Below the pieces are notes generated by a model. It was not told the origin of the DNA and ran no database searches. It saw only the letters and a program-made list of their open reading frames with translations. Of a DNA stretch of 64,000 nt, positions 26,664 through 35,343 are shown in pieces. The translations under genes were made by a program, and so were the position numbers. The stretch spans positions 1 through 64,000 of the forward strand of contig JAJPIL010000020.1 in NCBI GenBank assembly GCA_021324755.1, given 5' to 3'. Position 1 is the stretch's first letter. Each line of letters starts with the position of its first letter. This stretch comes from Pseudomonadota bacterium. GTDB lineage: Bacteria > Desulfobacterota > Binatia > Binatales > Binataceae.

Positions 26664-27341
26664 ATGATGAGCGTACAAGTCGACCCAAAAACACCAATCA
26701 GGCCAGGAGCGAACAAGCGTCCTGCTCCAATGGAGAAAGACAAGATCCTTCCGTGGCTGGTGCAGTTCGCCCAGCTCGACGTCGAGGCGCTCGCGAGCGG
26801 CAGGCCTGGCGACCTGCCCAATTTGCTCTACGACCTAAGCCGCTGGCTCGACCTAAGCCCGGATGAGCCACAGGCAAAGGAGGTGGCAGAGCTTGCGCAC
26901 AACCTGGAACGTCTTCAGCAGTTGGTTGACAGGATAGCGGAGCTTCTGGGCGCGGTAGCGGACCGAAAGCGCTTTGAGACCCGATACCAAGGCGGCAAGG
27001 TCATCCTCGAGGCGGACAAGCTTCAAGCAGACGGCGGTCGGGCGCTAAGTTACTGGGACGCGAGACTGGAGGACGCGGTGATAAGAGTGGCGCTTGACGA
27101 TATTTACGAAAACTCAAAGGAAGCGCTCAAGATAAGACGTTGCGCCGAGCAAAGCTGCGGCAAGCTTTTTTTTGCCGGTCGGCTAAACCAGATATACTGT
27201 AGCCATCGCTGCGCCAACAAAGTGGCAAGCAAAAAATATCGCGAAACCCACCGTGAGGAGCGAGCGGCGCAGGAGCGCGCCCGCTACAGGAGGCGCTTTC
27301 CGCCAAGCCTTAAAGTAAGGCGAAGAAATAAATCTTCCTAG
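26664..27341 (+). CDS. CGNR-type zinc-finger (ABATE-like) putative regulator
   Basis: 225 residues from the ATG-ATG pair at 26664; an in-frame TTG at 26610 is less likely. The N-terminal two thirds are helical (DLPNLLYDLSRWLDLSPDE; ELAHNLERLQQLVDRIAEL) and include a VILEADKLQADG segment. The C-terminal zinc finger reads CAEQSCGKLFFAGRLNQIYC then SHRCANKVASKKYRE: four Cys in the spacing C-x4-C-x12-C-x3-C, as in CGNR zinc fingers. A very basic tail follows. CGNR proteins are presumed stress-related transcription regulators. Isolated gene, divergent from the repeat protein. Confidence 0.75.
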   Translation: MMSVQVDPKTPIRPGANKRPAPMEKDKILPWLVQFAQLDVEALASGRPGDLPNLLYDLSRWLDLSPDEPQAKEVAELAHNLERLQQLVDRIAELLGAVADRKRFETRYQGGKVILEADKLQADGGRALSYWDARLEDAVIRVALDDIYENSKEALKIRRCAEQSCGKLFFAGRLNQIYCSHRCANKVASKKYRETHREERAAQERARYRRRFPPSLKVRRRNKSS

Positions 27342-28221
27342 CGGCGGCCCCGCCTCTCGCGAATCCTGTTTGTAATTATCAAAGCACAGTACGCTTTGCG
27401 CGAAGCCCTGCTCTACTCGCCACGCGCAAAGCGTCCGCGTATACGTACGCGTGCATGCAAATGCGCAAGCAATTCGCCCGCCGAAGCTCTTAGCCTTGTT
27501 AAGTTACCTCGCTGCAAGCTGCTTCAACGCTGCTACTCGGACGGCGAACCGGCCGGCCGGGTTATGGGTAATGGGCGTTGCACACCCGATGAGGTTGTTC
27601 GCCGACGGCGAGCGAATCCAAAATTCGAGGCCACACCTTGTTGCGGCGAACTGGTCGAAGTTATAAACTAGCGAGGCAGAGAGCGATTGGGGGCGCTTGC
27701 ATTTACTGGCTTCTTGACGCCTGTTACCTGTTACTCCGACCACGCCACTTACACCGAATGCCTCATCGGCCGTCGGTGCCCGAGCAACTGCGCACTTAAG
27801 AAAGCGCGTTTATCGCCGGCTTGGAAGCGACATTGGCTCTGAGCCTGACCGATGATATCAAAGTTCGTCGCCCTACCGGCGAGCCTAGGAAGCGCGGACT
27901 TTGGGGGTTCGATGCTTTAAAAGGTTGTACGCGCCTAACCTTAAATGAAAAGCACGACATGGCAAGGATTGGAGTGAGCGTTATCGAAAGCCGAAATTCG
28001 TCGCTGGGAGGCGGCAGGCAAACTCCAAGGAACCTTCGTTGAGGATGAGGCCCCAGGTCCTGGGTGTTGAGTTGCGTGCGGCGTACCAAATGGGTCGTTT
28101 TAGGCCAAAAGCTTCGGGATTTTGAAGCAGTGAGTCGAGAAACGAATTGAGCAGCGCGTCATTACAGGTAAATACGCGCTATTTCAAGTAAGCAGTCGAT
28201 TTTCGCAAAGGAGATGGTGCG
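27342..28221. other. Intergenic region; no intact gene
   Basis: About 880 bases. Overlapping open frames on both strands at 27450-27740 have somewhat protein-like composition, but neither matches a family I know. Given the decayed genes just downstream, part of this region may be further remnant sequence. Confidence 0.4.
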
Positions 28222-28359
28222 ATGAAGATTTCAATGTTTCATTTGATGCCTTATCGAGAGCTGCCGGCAGATTTCGAAAAGCGCTATCCCTCGGTATGGG
28301 TCGATCCGCCCTATTGGGAACTTGCTGATAGCGAAGCGGAATTCGCGGGGCCCGCTTAG
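28222..28359 (+). pseudogene. Truncated luciferase-like (LLM) flavin monooxygenase, N-terminus only
   Basis: ATG with a good SD (AAAGGAGATGGTGCG) opens a 45-codon frame that starts MKISMFHLMPYRELPADF and continues with YPSVWVD, the characteristic start of luciferase-like (LLM) flavin-dependent monooxygenases of ~340-400 residues. The frame then leaves the family pattern and stops at TAG. Everything after about residue 30 of the enzyme is missing. The intact ribosome-binding site shows this was once an expressed gene. Confidence 0.65.
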
Positions 28360-28445
28360 AAATTCTCGACGAGTCCTCTCATCTGGTGCATCTCGAACAG
28401 ACCGACAAAGTCCTAAACCTTATCAGGGAGTTTATCGGTCAATGA
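28359..28445 (+). pseudogene. C-terminal remnant of an alpha/beta hydrolase
   Basis: Starting at the stop codon of the LLM fragment in a different frame, the sequence reads EILDESSHLVHLEQTDKVL and ends NLIREFIGQ before a TGA. This is the usual C-terminus of proline-iminopeptidase/haloalkane-dehalogenase-like hydrolases: the catalytic His (SSHLVHLE) and the final helix. No upstream part of the hydrolase survives. The LLM start and hydrolase end thus lie fused by a deletion. Confidence 0.6.
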
Positions 28446-28794
28446 CCTAGAATTTTCGGCGAAAACGAAATCAAGCGGCTGGCATCAAGATTCGCCTGGC
28501 CTGATAACCGAGTCTGGGTGAGGCAGCGGCTTTCGTTGCGTGGCTTGCGTGCAAAAAAGCTGCAAAGCGCGCCACAAGTTTGACGGGGGAGCTTCTTAAA
28601 TTTCGGTCGGGACGTTCAACACAATCTTTAGTAGTTAACCCTCAATCGCCAACGGCTAGGCGGAGCTACGTGCCGCTCACCAGCGTCGTGCCTCCTCGAA
28701 GCCGCGGAGTAAATGGTGTGGGATCGTGCGGGATCGTGCTCGCCTACCGCGCCAGGAACCGCGCTGATCCAACCCTCGAGGGCATCCGGCTAGC
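28446..28794. other. Intergenic region; nothing recognised
   Basis: About 350 bases between the hydrolase remnant and the convergent MaoC gene. No recognisable coding content. Confidence 0.45.
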
Positions 28795-29238
28795 TTAGGT
28801 TGGTCGCAGCGTATAGGTCCAACACTCACCCTCGAGAACGGTCACGCCGTTCTGGTTGGTGATCACGGCTTTTAGTTGACAGACAGGCTTATCCGGCTTA
28901 AGCGAGAGTATTTCGATTTCCGCCGTAAGCGTATCACCGATATACACCGGCGCGAGATAACGAAGCGACTGGCTCATAAAAACCGTCCCGGGGCCCGGCA
29001 TATCCATCGCCACGAGCGCGTTGAGCATCCCAGCCGTTATCCCGCCCTGTGCAACCAGACGTCCGAAGCGCGTGCGCGCGGCAAAGTCAGGATCGAAATG
29101 GAGGGGATTGCGGTCGCCAGTGATTTGCGCATAAAGCTCGACGTGCTCGGTCGTCACCGTCTGAACGCGGCGCGCCTTTTGCCCCACACGAAGACCCAAC
29201 GGACCGATTGGCGCTGTTTCGGCAGGCTCGGATCCCAT
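28795..29238 (-). CDS. MaoC-like (R)-specific enoyl-CoA hydratase
   Basis: 147 residues from an ATG with SD GGGAGGAAGAATCGT; the frame is open further upstream without homology. The hot-dog fold signature is clear: YAQITGDRNPLHFDPDFA with the catalytic Asp/His pair, then RFGRLVAQGGITAGML, and YLAPVYIGDTLTAEIEIL. Such enzymes hydrate trans-2-enoyl-CoA to (R)-3-hydroxyacyl-CoA, feeding PHA synthesis or beta-oxidation-like pathways. It stands alone, convergent to the monooxygenase/hydrolase remnants. Confidence 0.88.
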   Translation of the reverse strand: MGSEPAETAPIGPLGLRVGQKARRVQTVTTEHVELYAQITGDRNPLHFDPDFAARTRFGRLVAQGGITAGMLNALVAMDMPGPGTVFMSQSLRYLAPVYIGDTLTAEIEILSLKPDKPVCQLKAVITNQNGVTVLEGECWTYTLRPT

Positions 29239-29836
29239 ACGATTCTTCCTCCCTTCGCGCTGAGTAATTCGCGACCGCCTTCGATTCGGTCGATCAATAG
29301 CGAACCTCCCAAGACACTGTGCCAGGCTCTTAACTATCACACGCCCTTCGCCAATTCTCCAATATGGGCTTAATCATTGTCCTGCTTCTTGAGTCGCCGA
29401 AAACCCTTACTCGCCGTATCGACACATTCACATGTTCACTGACGTCAGCATTGCGCTCTTGGGTCTAAAAGACAAGCCGAATCGAGTATCCGCCCAATGT
29501 ACAAAGGCACGATTAAGCAGCGCTCTTGAACGGTTATCGCTAGTCGCAACGCGGCCATCGAAACGCTGTCGCTACTACTTTCTTTTTGTACTCCCCAGAA
29601 CTTCGACGGTAAATGAAAATAGCGTTAAGCAGTGCCATCGCACTGTTTGCCGATCGGGCACGAAACGCCCAGCTTGGGCGTCGAAGCACGGACTTCGGCA
29701 AAGGTAAACCCTGGACGCAAGCATGTACCGGGGCTGATCTGGGACGCGCGTCAAGGGAGCGGCGCAGGCATCCAAAACCTTTTCCGATCCCTCAAATCCC
29801 AGCCAGCAAGCTATACGTTACCGGCACCCTCGAGCG
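29239..29836. other. Intergenic region; nothing recognised
   Basis: About 600 bases between hemerythrin and MaoC genes on the same strand. Several short frames, none with family features or a good start. Confidence 0.45.
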
Positions 29837-30406
29837 CTAGTTCGAATCGTCAAGTAGCGACGGATCGTAGCCTCCACGGGCTAGCAATCGCTTCGCCGCT
29901 GCCAAGACCTTTGGGCTGTAGCTCCAAGGTGAAACTGTCACCTGCGGCGCTGAGCGGCTTTGTTCGATAAGACTATCGAGCTCCAGCCCCGCGATTTGCT
30001 GGCATTGATCGTAGAGTCCACCTGGAGCATCTTCGAGCGGATTATGAGCGTCGAGCACTGCGCGCACTGCCCGAAAGGTCGAAGGCAACGGAGGCAGCAT
30101 CATCAACGCCGCGAGCGCGCCATGGTCCAGTTTAAGCCTTGCTGCAAGTGGATGTGGAACCCCGCCGCGAATTCGGCGGATAGCCGGCAAGAGGATCTTC
30201 TCCTCAATGCTGATATGCCTAAGTAACGTTTCACGGAAGCGCTGGTAGCTTTCGGCGGCCTTCACGCCCTGCTCCTTCGAAGCCTGAGCTAACAGCCGGT
30301 CAAGGCGTGCGTGCTCGTCGGCAAGTAATCGATAGAGGCGATCTCCCGGCCTGGCGCCTGAAGGTCCTTCGTCGTTCACGGCGTGCATCTTCCGAGACAA
30401 AGTCAT
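29837..30406 (-). CDS. Hemerythrin HHE-domain protein
   Basis: 189 residues. The four-helix pattern of hemerythrin-like proteins is visible: DEHARLDRLLAQ (His, helix 1), FRETLLRHISIEEKILLPA (His and Glu, helix 2), ARLKLDHGALAALMML (His, helix 3) and LDAHNPLEDAPGGLYD (His/Glu, helix 4). These residues bind a di-iron centre that senses or carries O2/NO. The C-terminal ~55 residues are an extension with no assigned role. Followed 57 bases upstream by the CopD-like gene on the same strand. Confidence 0.85.
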   Translation of the reverse strand: MTLSRKMHAVNDEGPSGARPGDRLYRLLADEHARLDRLLAQASKEQGVKAAESYQRFRETLLRHISIEEKILLPAIRRIRGGVPHPLAARLKLDHGALAALMMLPPLPSTFRAVRAVLDAHNPLEDAPGGLYDQCQQIAGLELDSLIEQSRSAPQVTVSPWSYSPKVLAAAKRLLARGGYDPSLLDDSN

Positions 30407-30463
30407 AACGCCATGCCCTTACGCAACGAGTGCGAGGCGAACTTCCTCTCTTTTCCCTGAAAG

Positions 30464-30940
30464 TTAAAATCCTCCATAGCTACCCACGACCGCTGATGCG
30501 ACGACCAGTAAGCTCGCCGCAAGCAGCGCCCAATGCAATTTCTCCATCCGAGCGATCGCCCCAGAGGGATTACTCGTAAGCTCGCGTTCCAGACGAGGCC
30601 CGACTATCAAAGGTTCGACAACGAACAGCATCAATCCAAATACCACCCAGAGCGCCACCATCGTATGCATCCACCAATACCGTACGCGGGCGAACCTGCC
30701 CCAGCCATTCAGAGCCTTGAGCATGTAAAGCCCCGTCAGGCCAACAATCAGCCAAGCGACTCTCGCCTGCGGGCGAAAGCGTTTTTCCACCTCCTGAAAC
30801 AAAAGCAGTTTGCGCTCCGCCGACTCCATTTCCCGCATTGCCGGCAAAATCACCGTAGTAATTGCGGCAACACCGCCGATCCAAACAACCAGGCCGAGCA
30901 CGTGGAGAGCCCGCGCCACGGCGAACCATCGAAGACTCAT
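30464..30940 (-). CDS. CopD-like four-helix membrane protein
   Basis: 158 residues from an ATG at 30940 (a GTG two codons earlier is possible). Four hydrophobic helices: ALHVLGLVVWIGGVAAIT at the start, VAWLIVGLTGLYML, a MHTMVALWVVFGLMLFVVE segment, and LLAASLLVVASAVVGSY at the end. His in the first helix (LHVLGLVVWIGG) and in WMHTMVAL suit a haem- or copper-binding CopD/DUF family. Ends 57 bases before the hemerythrin gene; its start is 10 bases from the stop of the DUF4499 gene, so the two are one transcription unit. Confidence 0.75.
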   Translation of the reverse strand: MSLRWFAVARALHVLGLVVWIGGVAAITTVILPAMREMESAERKLLLFQEVEKRFRPQARVAWLIVGLTGLYMLKALNGWGRFARVRYWWMHTMVALWVVFGLMLFVVEPLIVGPRLERELTSNPSGAIARMEKLHWALLAASLLVVASAVVGSYGGF

Positions 30941-30950
30941 CTCCACAACC

Positions 30951-31256
30951 TTACGCGGGGTCTGTCTTTAACGCTTTTTCTAGAGCCACCACAGCACGCA
31001 GCCCCATGACAAGTGTGGCAAGAAGCCAGGTAGTTGCGCATTGTGGCGCGTCACGAAGGCGAAAAACCACGTACAACGCTTCGGCTGCGTGAACCACAAC
31101 GACCAGCGCAAGAAGCGACCGAGCCGCACTTGCCAAAATTCCGAAAGGCCCGAGTGCGAGTATCACGATCGCCGCCCACAAGATGCCAAAGATTACCCAG
31201 TCACGCTGAACAACGCCGCTCCAGCTCAATCGCGGTACTTTTTTCTCGCCTCCCAT
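30951..31256 (-). CDS. DUF4499-like small membrane protein
   Basis: 101 residues from an ATG. Three hydrophobic helices: WVIFGILWAAIVILALGPFG, LLALVVVVHAAEALYVVF and WLLATLVMGLRAVVAL. The VHAAEALY motif followed by a TTWLLATLVMGLRAV section matches DUF4499 (the TMEM254 family), whose role is unknown. It directly precedes the CopD-like gene. Assignment rests on the HaaEALY pattern. Confidence 0.65.
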   Translation of the reverse strand: MGGEKKVPRLSWSGVVQRDWVIFGILWAAIVILALGPFGILASAARSLLALVVVVHAAEALYVVFRLRDAPQCATTWLLATLVMGLRAVVALEKALKTDPA

Positions 31257-31430
31257 AAGCTCTTCGGCCTTCTGAATTTACTCAAAGCCGTGGCCTGCCC
31301 GCCGTCAGAGAGGCCGTCTGGGATTGACGCGCCCCAATCGGCGTTTGAACCGATAAGGGGGCGACGGAAAGCAACCGGAAGTTTAACAAGTCCTGCAGCC
31401 CGAGCAACCGACGCAAGCCCGTCCACCGTT

Positions 31431-31841
31431 TTAGGCCCGTTTGCGCGGTTCATGCTTGTATTTCGCCGCAAGGCGAGCGCTCGTCAAAGACGGGTCGGCG
31501 CCCCACTTGCGCTTGTTCTCGGCTACCTGGTCGGGAGTAGGCTGCGGCATCGGTCGGTAGGTTGCGAGCTTGAACTCGTCGCGACGCTCTCGAATAGCAT
31601 GGTTCAACGCTATGTCGTCAGCGAATATCTCAGGCACGGCTTCTTCCTGAAAGATCGCTCCCCAAGGACATTCCGGCTCGCATGCTCCGCAGTCGATACA
31701 TTCCTCAGGGTCGATGTAAAGCTGATTGCGAAAATGGGAAGGCGAGCTGCCAGCGTACTCGTAGATACACTCCACAGGGCAGATTTTGACGCAGGCAGTA
31801 TCGAGGCAGTCCGTGCAAAGGCGAGTTATAGTGTAAGCCAT
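31431..31841 (-). CDS. 4Fe-4S ferredoxin, FdxA-like
   Basis: 136 residues from the ATG at 31841 (an in-frame TTG lies three codons upstream). Two cluster motifs: CTDCLDTACVKICPVECI near residue 9 and CIDCGACEPECPWGAIF near 48, as in 7Fe/8Fe bacterial ferredoxins. A long C-terminal extension (FADDIALNHAIRERRDEF and a basic end) is seen in FdxA-type proteins with extra helices. It carries electrons in the cytoplasm. The cupin gene ends 5 bases upstream, so both are probably co-transcribed. Confidence 0.92.
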   Translation of the reverse strand: MAYTITRLCTDCLDTACVKICPVECIYEYAGSSPSHFRNQLYIDPEECIDCGACEPECPWGAIFQEEAVPEIFADDIALNHAIRERRDEFKLATYRPMPQPTPDQVAENKRKWGADPSLTSARLAAKYKHEPRKRA

Positions 31842-31846
31842 AAAAG

Positions 31847-32218
31847 TCAAACTATCGCGGTGGTGAGAAGTAAAGCGCTCTCTTCAAGGGCCTCGAGGCC
31901 GTGGACCACGTTTCGGTCAAGCGCAACAAGGTTTCCTTTTTGAAGCGTAACTTCGCACCCTCCGGCGCTCAACCGAACCGCACCCCAAAGAACCTGAAGC
32001 GCGATAGGCCCTTTTGTGTGATGCTCGGAGAGGCGAGCTCCGCTTTTCAATACCATCAAAAGCACATTCAACGCCTCGTCCTTGACAAGGCTTACCGCCA
32101 ATCGGTTCTGCGTGGCCCATTCGGGCCTGGCCTTGAGTTTTGCAACTTCATCGGCCAGATCCGCCACGAGCATCCCGCCCACGCTGGGACGAAGCGCTTG
32201 TCTCTCCTGTTCTTTCAT
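31847..32218 (-). CDS. Small cupin-domain protein
   Basis: 123 residues. The cupin barrel is visible: KSGARLSEHHTKGPIALQVL (motif 1 with EHH and a later Gln/Glu-type position) followed by KGNLVALDRNVVHGLEALEE (motif 2 with a His). These hold a metal ion in most cupins. It is in an operon with the ferredoxin just downstream. The function is not known; similar short cupins respond to stress or bind small ligands. Confidence 0.75.
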   Translation of the reverse strand: MKEQERQALRPSVGGMLVADLADEVAKLKARPEWATQNRLAVSLVKDEALNVLLMVLKSGARLSEHHTKGPIALQVLWGAVRLSAGGCEVTLQKGNLVALDRNVVHGLEALEESALLLTTAIV

Positions 32219-32469
32219 AATTTTGGTTCCCTCATGCGCTGGCAGATGCCGATGCTCGGCGCAACGGCAATCTGCGCGACTTTAAGTTTAGGCCCAAGTC
32301 TACGAATCGCTTAGATCGTCGACACTCTGTCAAAGGCACAAAGCCTCTCGACCGTCACGACCAATCAGCCGAAAGCCAGCGTTCGATCTTCTCCGCTGAT
32401 GGTACGCCAAAGCCGTCGCCGCGCATCAGCGGTAACGTCAATCCGTTACTCCAGCTCGAACGGTAGTGG

Positions 32470-32931
32470 CTAGCTCTTCGCAGTGCCGGCCAGCTTTGCC
32501 ACCTGAGCCTCGAGCTCCGCCAAGCGCTTGCGTAGCTCCTTCGTTTGGTTCCACTTCGTGGTTACGTCGCGCAGGATGGCGGCGGGACCCAGAAGCTTGC
32601 CGCCGTCGTCACGAATCATCACGATCGTGAACTCGATCGATATTCTCGTTCCATCTTTACGAAGAGCCGGAACCGCCAAGATATCGCGGTCGTATTGGGT
32701 GCGTCCGGTGCGCATCGCCTCATGGTACCCTTTCCAGTGACGCTCCCGGAGATTTTCCGGAATGATCGCATCCATGGGCTTGCCCACCATTTCGTCGGCG
32801 CGAAAGCCAAAAATTTTCTCCGCGCCTGCGTTCCACAGACGCACTATCCCTTCAATATCCGCGAAAATGATCGCGTCGCTCGCGTTATCCACGATCTGTC
32901 GGCAAAGCCATTCATGGCTGTGCGTTTCCAT
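32470..32931 (-). CDS. PAS-domain protein
   Basis: 153 residues from the ATG at 32931 (SD GGGAG; the frame is open upstream). One complete PAS domain: IVDNASDAIIFADIEGIVRL, WNAGAEKIFGFRADEMVGKP, MDAIIPENLRERHW, then FTIVMIRDDGG and PAAILRDVTTKW. A short coiled-coil tail (ELRKRLAELEAQVAKLAG) ends the protein; there is no kinase, GGDEF or HTH output domain. It may act as a stand-alone sensor that binds another protein through the coil. Confidence 0.88.
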   Translation of the reverse strand: METHSHEWLCRQIVDNASDAIIFADIEGIVRLWNAGAEKIFGFRADEMVGKPMDAIIPENLRERHWKGYHEAMRTGRTQYDRDILAVPALRKDGTRISIEFTIVMIRDDGGKLLGPAAILRDVTTKWNQTKELRKRLAELEAQVAKLAGTAKS

Positions 32932-33434
32932 CGCCGCTTTCTCCCATAACTTTGCGCCAGCACCGCGCGCCCCACTTTTCTCCGTCAAAGGCATCCGAGT
33001 CTCGCATGGATGGCACGCGCGCTCGTCGCGTAAAGCCGCTCCATCACAGACTCACCCTCTCATTCTTGCAAAGCGCTCAAAGAATTATCGAGCTGCTAAC
33101 TCACAAAATTAACATATACTAAGAATACAACTTAACTTTTCAACGTCAAGCAACCTAGCTCCTCGCACAAGCTGCCCTGTACTGAGGCAAAGACGGGTTA
33201 ATTAAAGCCGTTTTTGTAAGCAAGCGGGCTGCTTTCGATAGTCAAGACCGTCGTCGGCCGGTCGCGCAGGTCGAGCGACGCCTTCCAGCCCCTCGTCCTA
33301 ACCTGCCGCGTCTTGGAGGGAAGACGCGCAAATCCAAAACGAAAGGCTTTCTACGCAAAGCCTATCACGAGACAGGCACGTCGAGACGGTCAGGGCGCGC
33401 GCGTCTTTCAGCTTTGACGCACACACGCCTATTC
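32932..33434. other. Intergenic region with two hairpins
   Basis: About 500 bases between the PAS and baeRF genes, both on the minus strand. No gene. It contains two perfect inverted repeats: CGCGTCTT/AAGACGCG (33307-33328, 6-base loop) and the terminator-like hairpin listed at 33333-33363. Confidence 0.5.
33333..33363 (-). terminator. Putative terminator of the baeRF gene
   Basis: On the minus strand the stem AGGCTTT/AAAGCCT (33344-33363, 6-base loop) is followed by TTCGTTTTGG, about 70 bases after the stop codon of the 33435-34583 gene. The stem is only partly GC, so efficiency is uncertain. Confidence 0.5.
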
Positions 33435-34583
33435 TCACCATCGGGGAATTCCCGCCAGCCCACCGAAATCGCGATGCAGCACTTCTTCAACCTCATCCTT
33501 GACGAACTCCAGACGCGTCGCATAAGAGGCAGCTAGATCTACCAAGACATCGGACAGCTCCACCTGGTGCGCCTGTTCGTCGGGGCAAAGCGTTCGAGCT
33601 TCCGTTTCATCCTTCACGACCAGGCCGTTTTCGCATCGCCACACCCGTGCAGTCGGATTCCACGGTGCAACGAGCACATAGAGCCGGCCGAGCTGCAAAG
33701 CTTCCAGAACCGGCGACAGTCCCCATATTCCCTTCTCTCGGACCTGTTTTAAAAGGTCCAACTCTTGCTGCTTGCGCACCTCCTCGATGACCGGCTCGAC
33801 CTTTTTTGCCACCTCGCTTGCGCTTGCCCCCGGACGCGGCAAAGAAGGGAGCCGACAGGCCACGCGCGATCGCAAAGAGCGCGGGAGGTACTGCTCGAAC
33901 AAAGACGTATCTTCGTGCGGGCCCATCAAAATTAGACGATCGATATGCCAGCTCTCCACAGATTGCTGCAACAAATGCGCCATCTGCTTATAAAACCGCT
34001 GAACCGACGCCTCGAGGTGGCGCACGAAGCGATCCCCTGCGGCGCCACCGCGAAGCAAAGCGCCTTTCACGTAGCGCTGAGCAGGGCGATCGATAATGAG
34101 CCGTCCACTTTCTTTAGCCAGAGGTGCGAAAGCGTCGCCGATCTCCTGGATCTCGCCTAGGAACACTTCGAAAAAGCGCCACCGCTCCTGATCGATGAAC
34201 ACGACACCGAAACGTTCGTATTCGTCCAAAACGTAAAGCAGCGGAAAGACGTACGGTTCTCCCCATCGCGCTTGCACTCGCCCATTGCGAACGTCCGCCA
34301 ACGGCAAATCGACCTGAAGTTCATACAACTGCAAAAGATCATGCGCGGCGAACATCGCATAGGTGCGCGCAGCCGGGCGCTCGACCTCGAGGTGAGAAAT
34401 TACCCTGTCGGCAACGTCGCGCGGCACGCTCAATGCCCGAACGGTATTCTTTACGCGTACCAACCACGCTTTATTCCCGTTCTCTGGCCTTGCAGGATTT
34501 ACATCCACGTAGAGCGACAGAATTGGCGCGACGTGGGGCGCGATGGTCTCGCGCACATAGCGGATTTCCTCTTTGCGCAGCAT
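33435..34583 (-). CDS. Bacterial archaeo-eukaryotic release-factor-like protein (baeRF family)
   Basis: 382 residues from the ATG at 34583 (SD GGGAGGCAGGATCG). The start APHVAPILSLYVDVNPAR followed by NTVRAL is typical of baeRF proteins, relatives of eRF1/Vms1. The middle carries VVFIDQERWRFFEVFLGEI and VESWHIDRLILMGPHEDT; the C-terminal part has LYVLVAPWNPTARVWRCENG. These proteins are thought to act on ribosomes or tRNA (rescue, peptidyl-tRNA hydrolysis, or translation control under stress); exact role unknown. The assignment to family 10 is likely but not proven here. Confidence 0.75.
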   Translation of the reverse strand: MLRKEEIRYVRETIAPHVAPILSLYVDVNPARPENGNKAWLVRVKNTVRALSVPRDVADRVISHLEVERPAARTYAMFAAHDLLQLYELQVDLPLADVRNGRVQARWGEPYVFPLLYVLDEYERFGVVFIDQERWRFFEVFLGEIQEIGDAFAPLAKESGRLIIDRPAQRYVKGALLRGGAAGDRFVRHLEASVQRFYKQMAHLLQQSVESWHIDRLILMGPHEDTSLFEQYLPRSLRSRVACRLPSLPRPGASASEVAKKVEPVIEEVRKQQELDLLKQVREKGIWGLSPVLEALQLGRLYVLVAPWNPTARVWRCENGLVVKDETEARTLCPDEQAHQVELSDVLVDLAASYATRLEFVKDEVEEVLHRDFGGLAGIPRW

Positions 34584-35343
34584 CGATCCTGCCTCCCTAC
34601 AAACCCCTATACGAAATATAGCCATTGCGCCCCAACTTTACGATCAGTCCGCGACGGCGACGTAAAGACGCAACGGAAAACTCTGTCATCATGTTTGGTC
34701 TTATGCTCTTCGTGCCCGCTGAAAATTGTCTTTTACCAGGCGCGCTGATGAGAAAACGGTAGCCGCGGTTTCGACAATCGCTCGTGTATCAAAGACACAC
34801 GCGCAAGAAAGTGGTATTTGTATTCGAAATGTCGAGTCAAAACCCAAAGCCGAGGGACGGAGGCCGCGCCCGGCTTACCAGTCGGCGCCGGTAACGGCGC
34901 GGATTGAGAACTCGACTCATAGCCGCGCATGTGAACGAAATTGGCCGCAATGACTTGGAGCGTGTATGCGCAGCGCTGACAGCGCGGCTTCTAACGGCAC
35001 TGCTGGTCTGGGGAATGACTGCCTAAAACGCTCCGTGCTTTCACGATTGATAGTCTTTATAGCTCGCGAGGCGGACAGCTTTAGGAGCCAGAATGACTCC
35101 AAAGCGGATACAGAAGGAGCGCGACGGACCTGAAAAGATTGTAGGATAATCGGATTAGCGGGAGAAGACGCGCGATCCGCGCGGTGGACGGCTCAGGCAC
35201 GGTCGCGGATAAGACTTCTGCACGAGCGAGCGGGCGCGTTACCGCCACTTTTATAACTTTTACGGGCAGTCCACAGGACGGTCAGTCAAGGAGCGGGCTC
35301 GGGCGGCACGAACGTTCGTCATTGAATTAGGAGGGTAAAAAGC
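34584..35343. other. Intergenic region between divergent genes
   Basis: About 760 bases. No gene supported. A short GC palindrome GCGCG-ATC-CGCGC lies at 35170-35182. The plus-strand end carries the SD AGGAGG of the DUF1614 gene. Promoters for both flanking genes are expected here. Confidence 0.45.

Noticed and set aside
31041-31943. 300-codon plus-strand frame across the DUF4499 and ferredoxin genes
   Set aside because: It is antisense to the ferredoxin Cys motifs and to the DUF4499 helices and shows no features itself.
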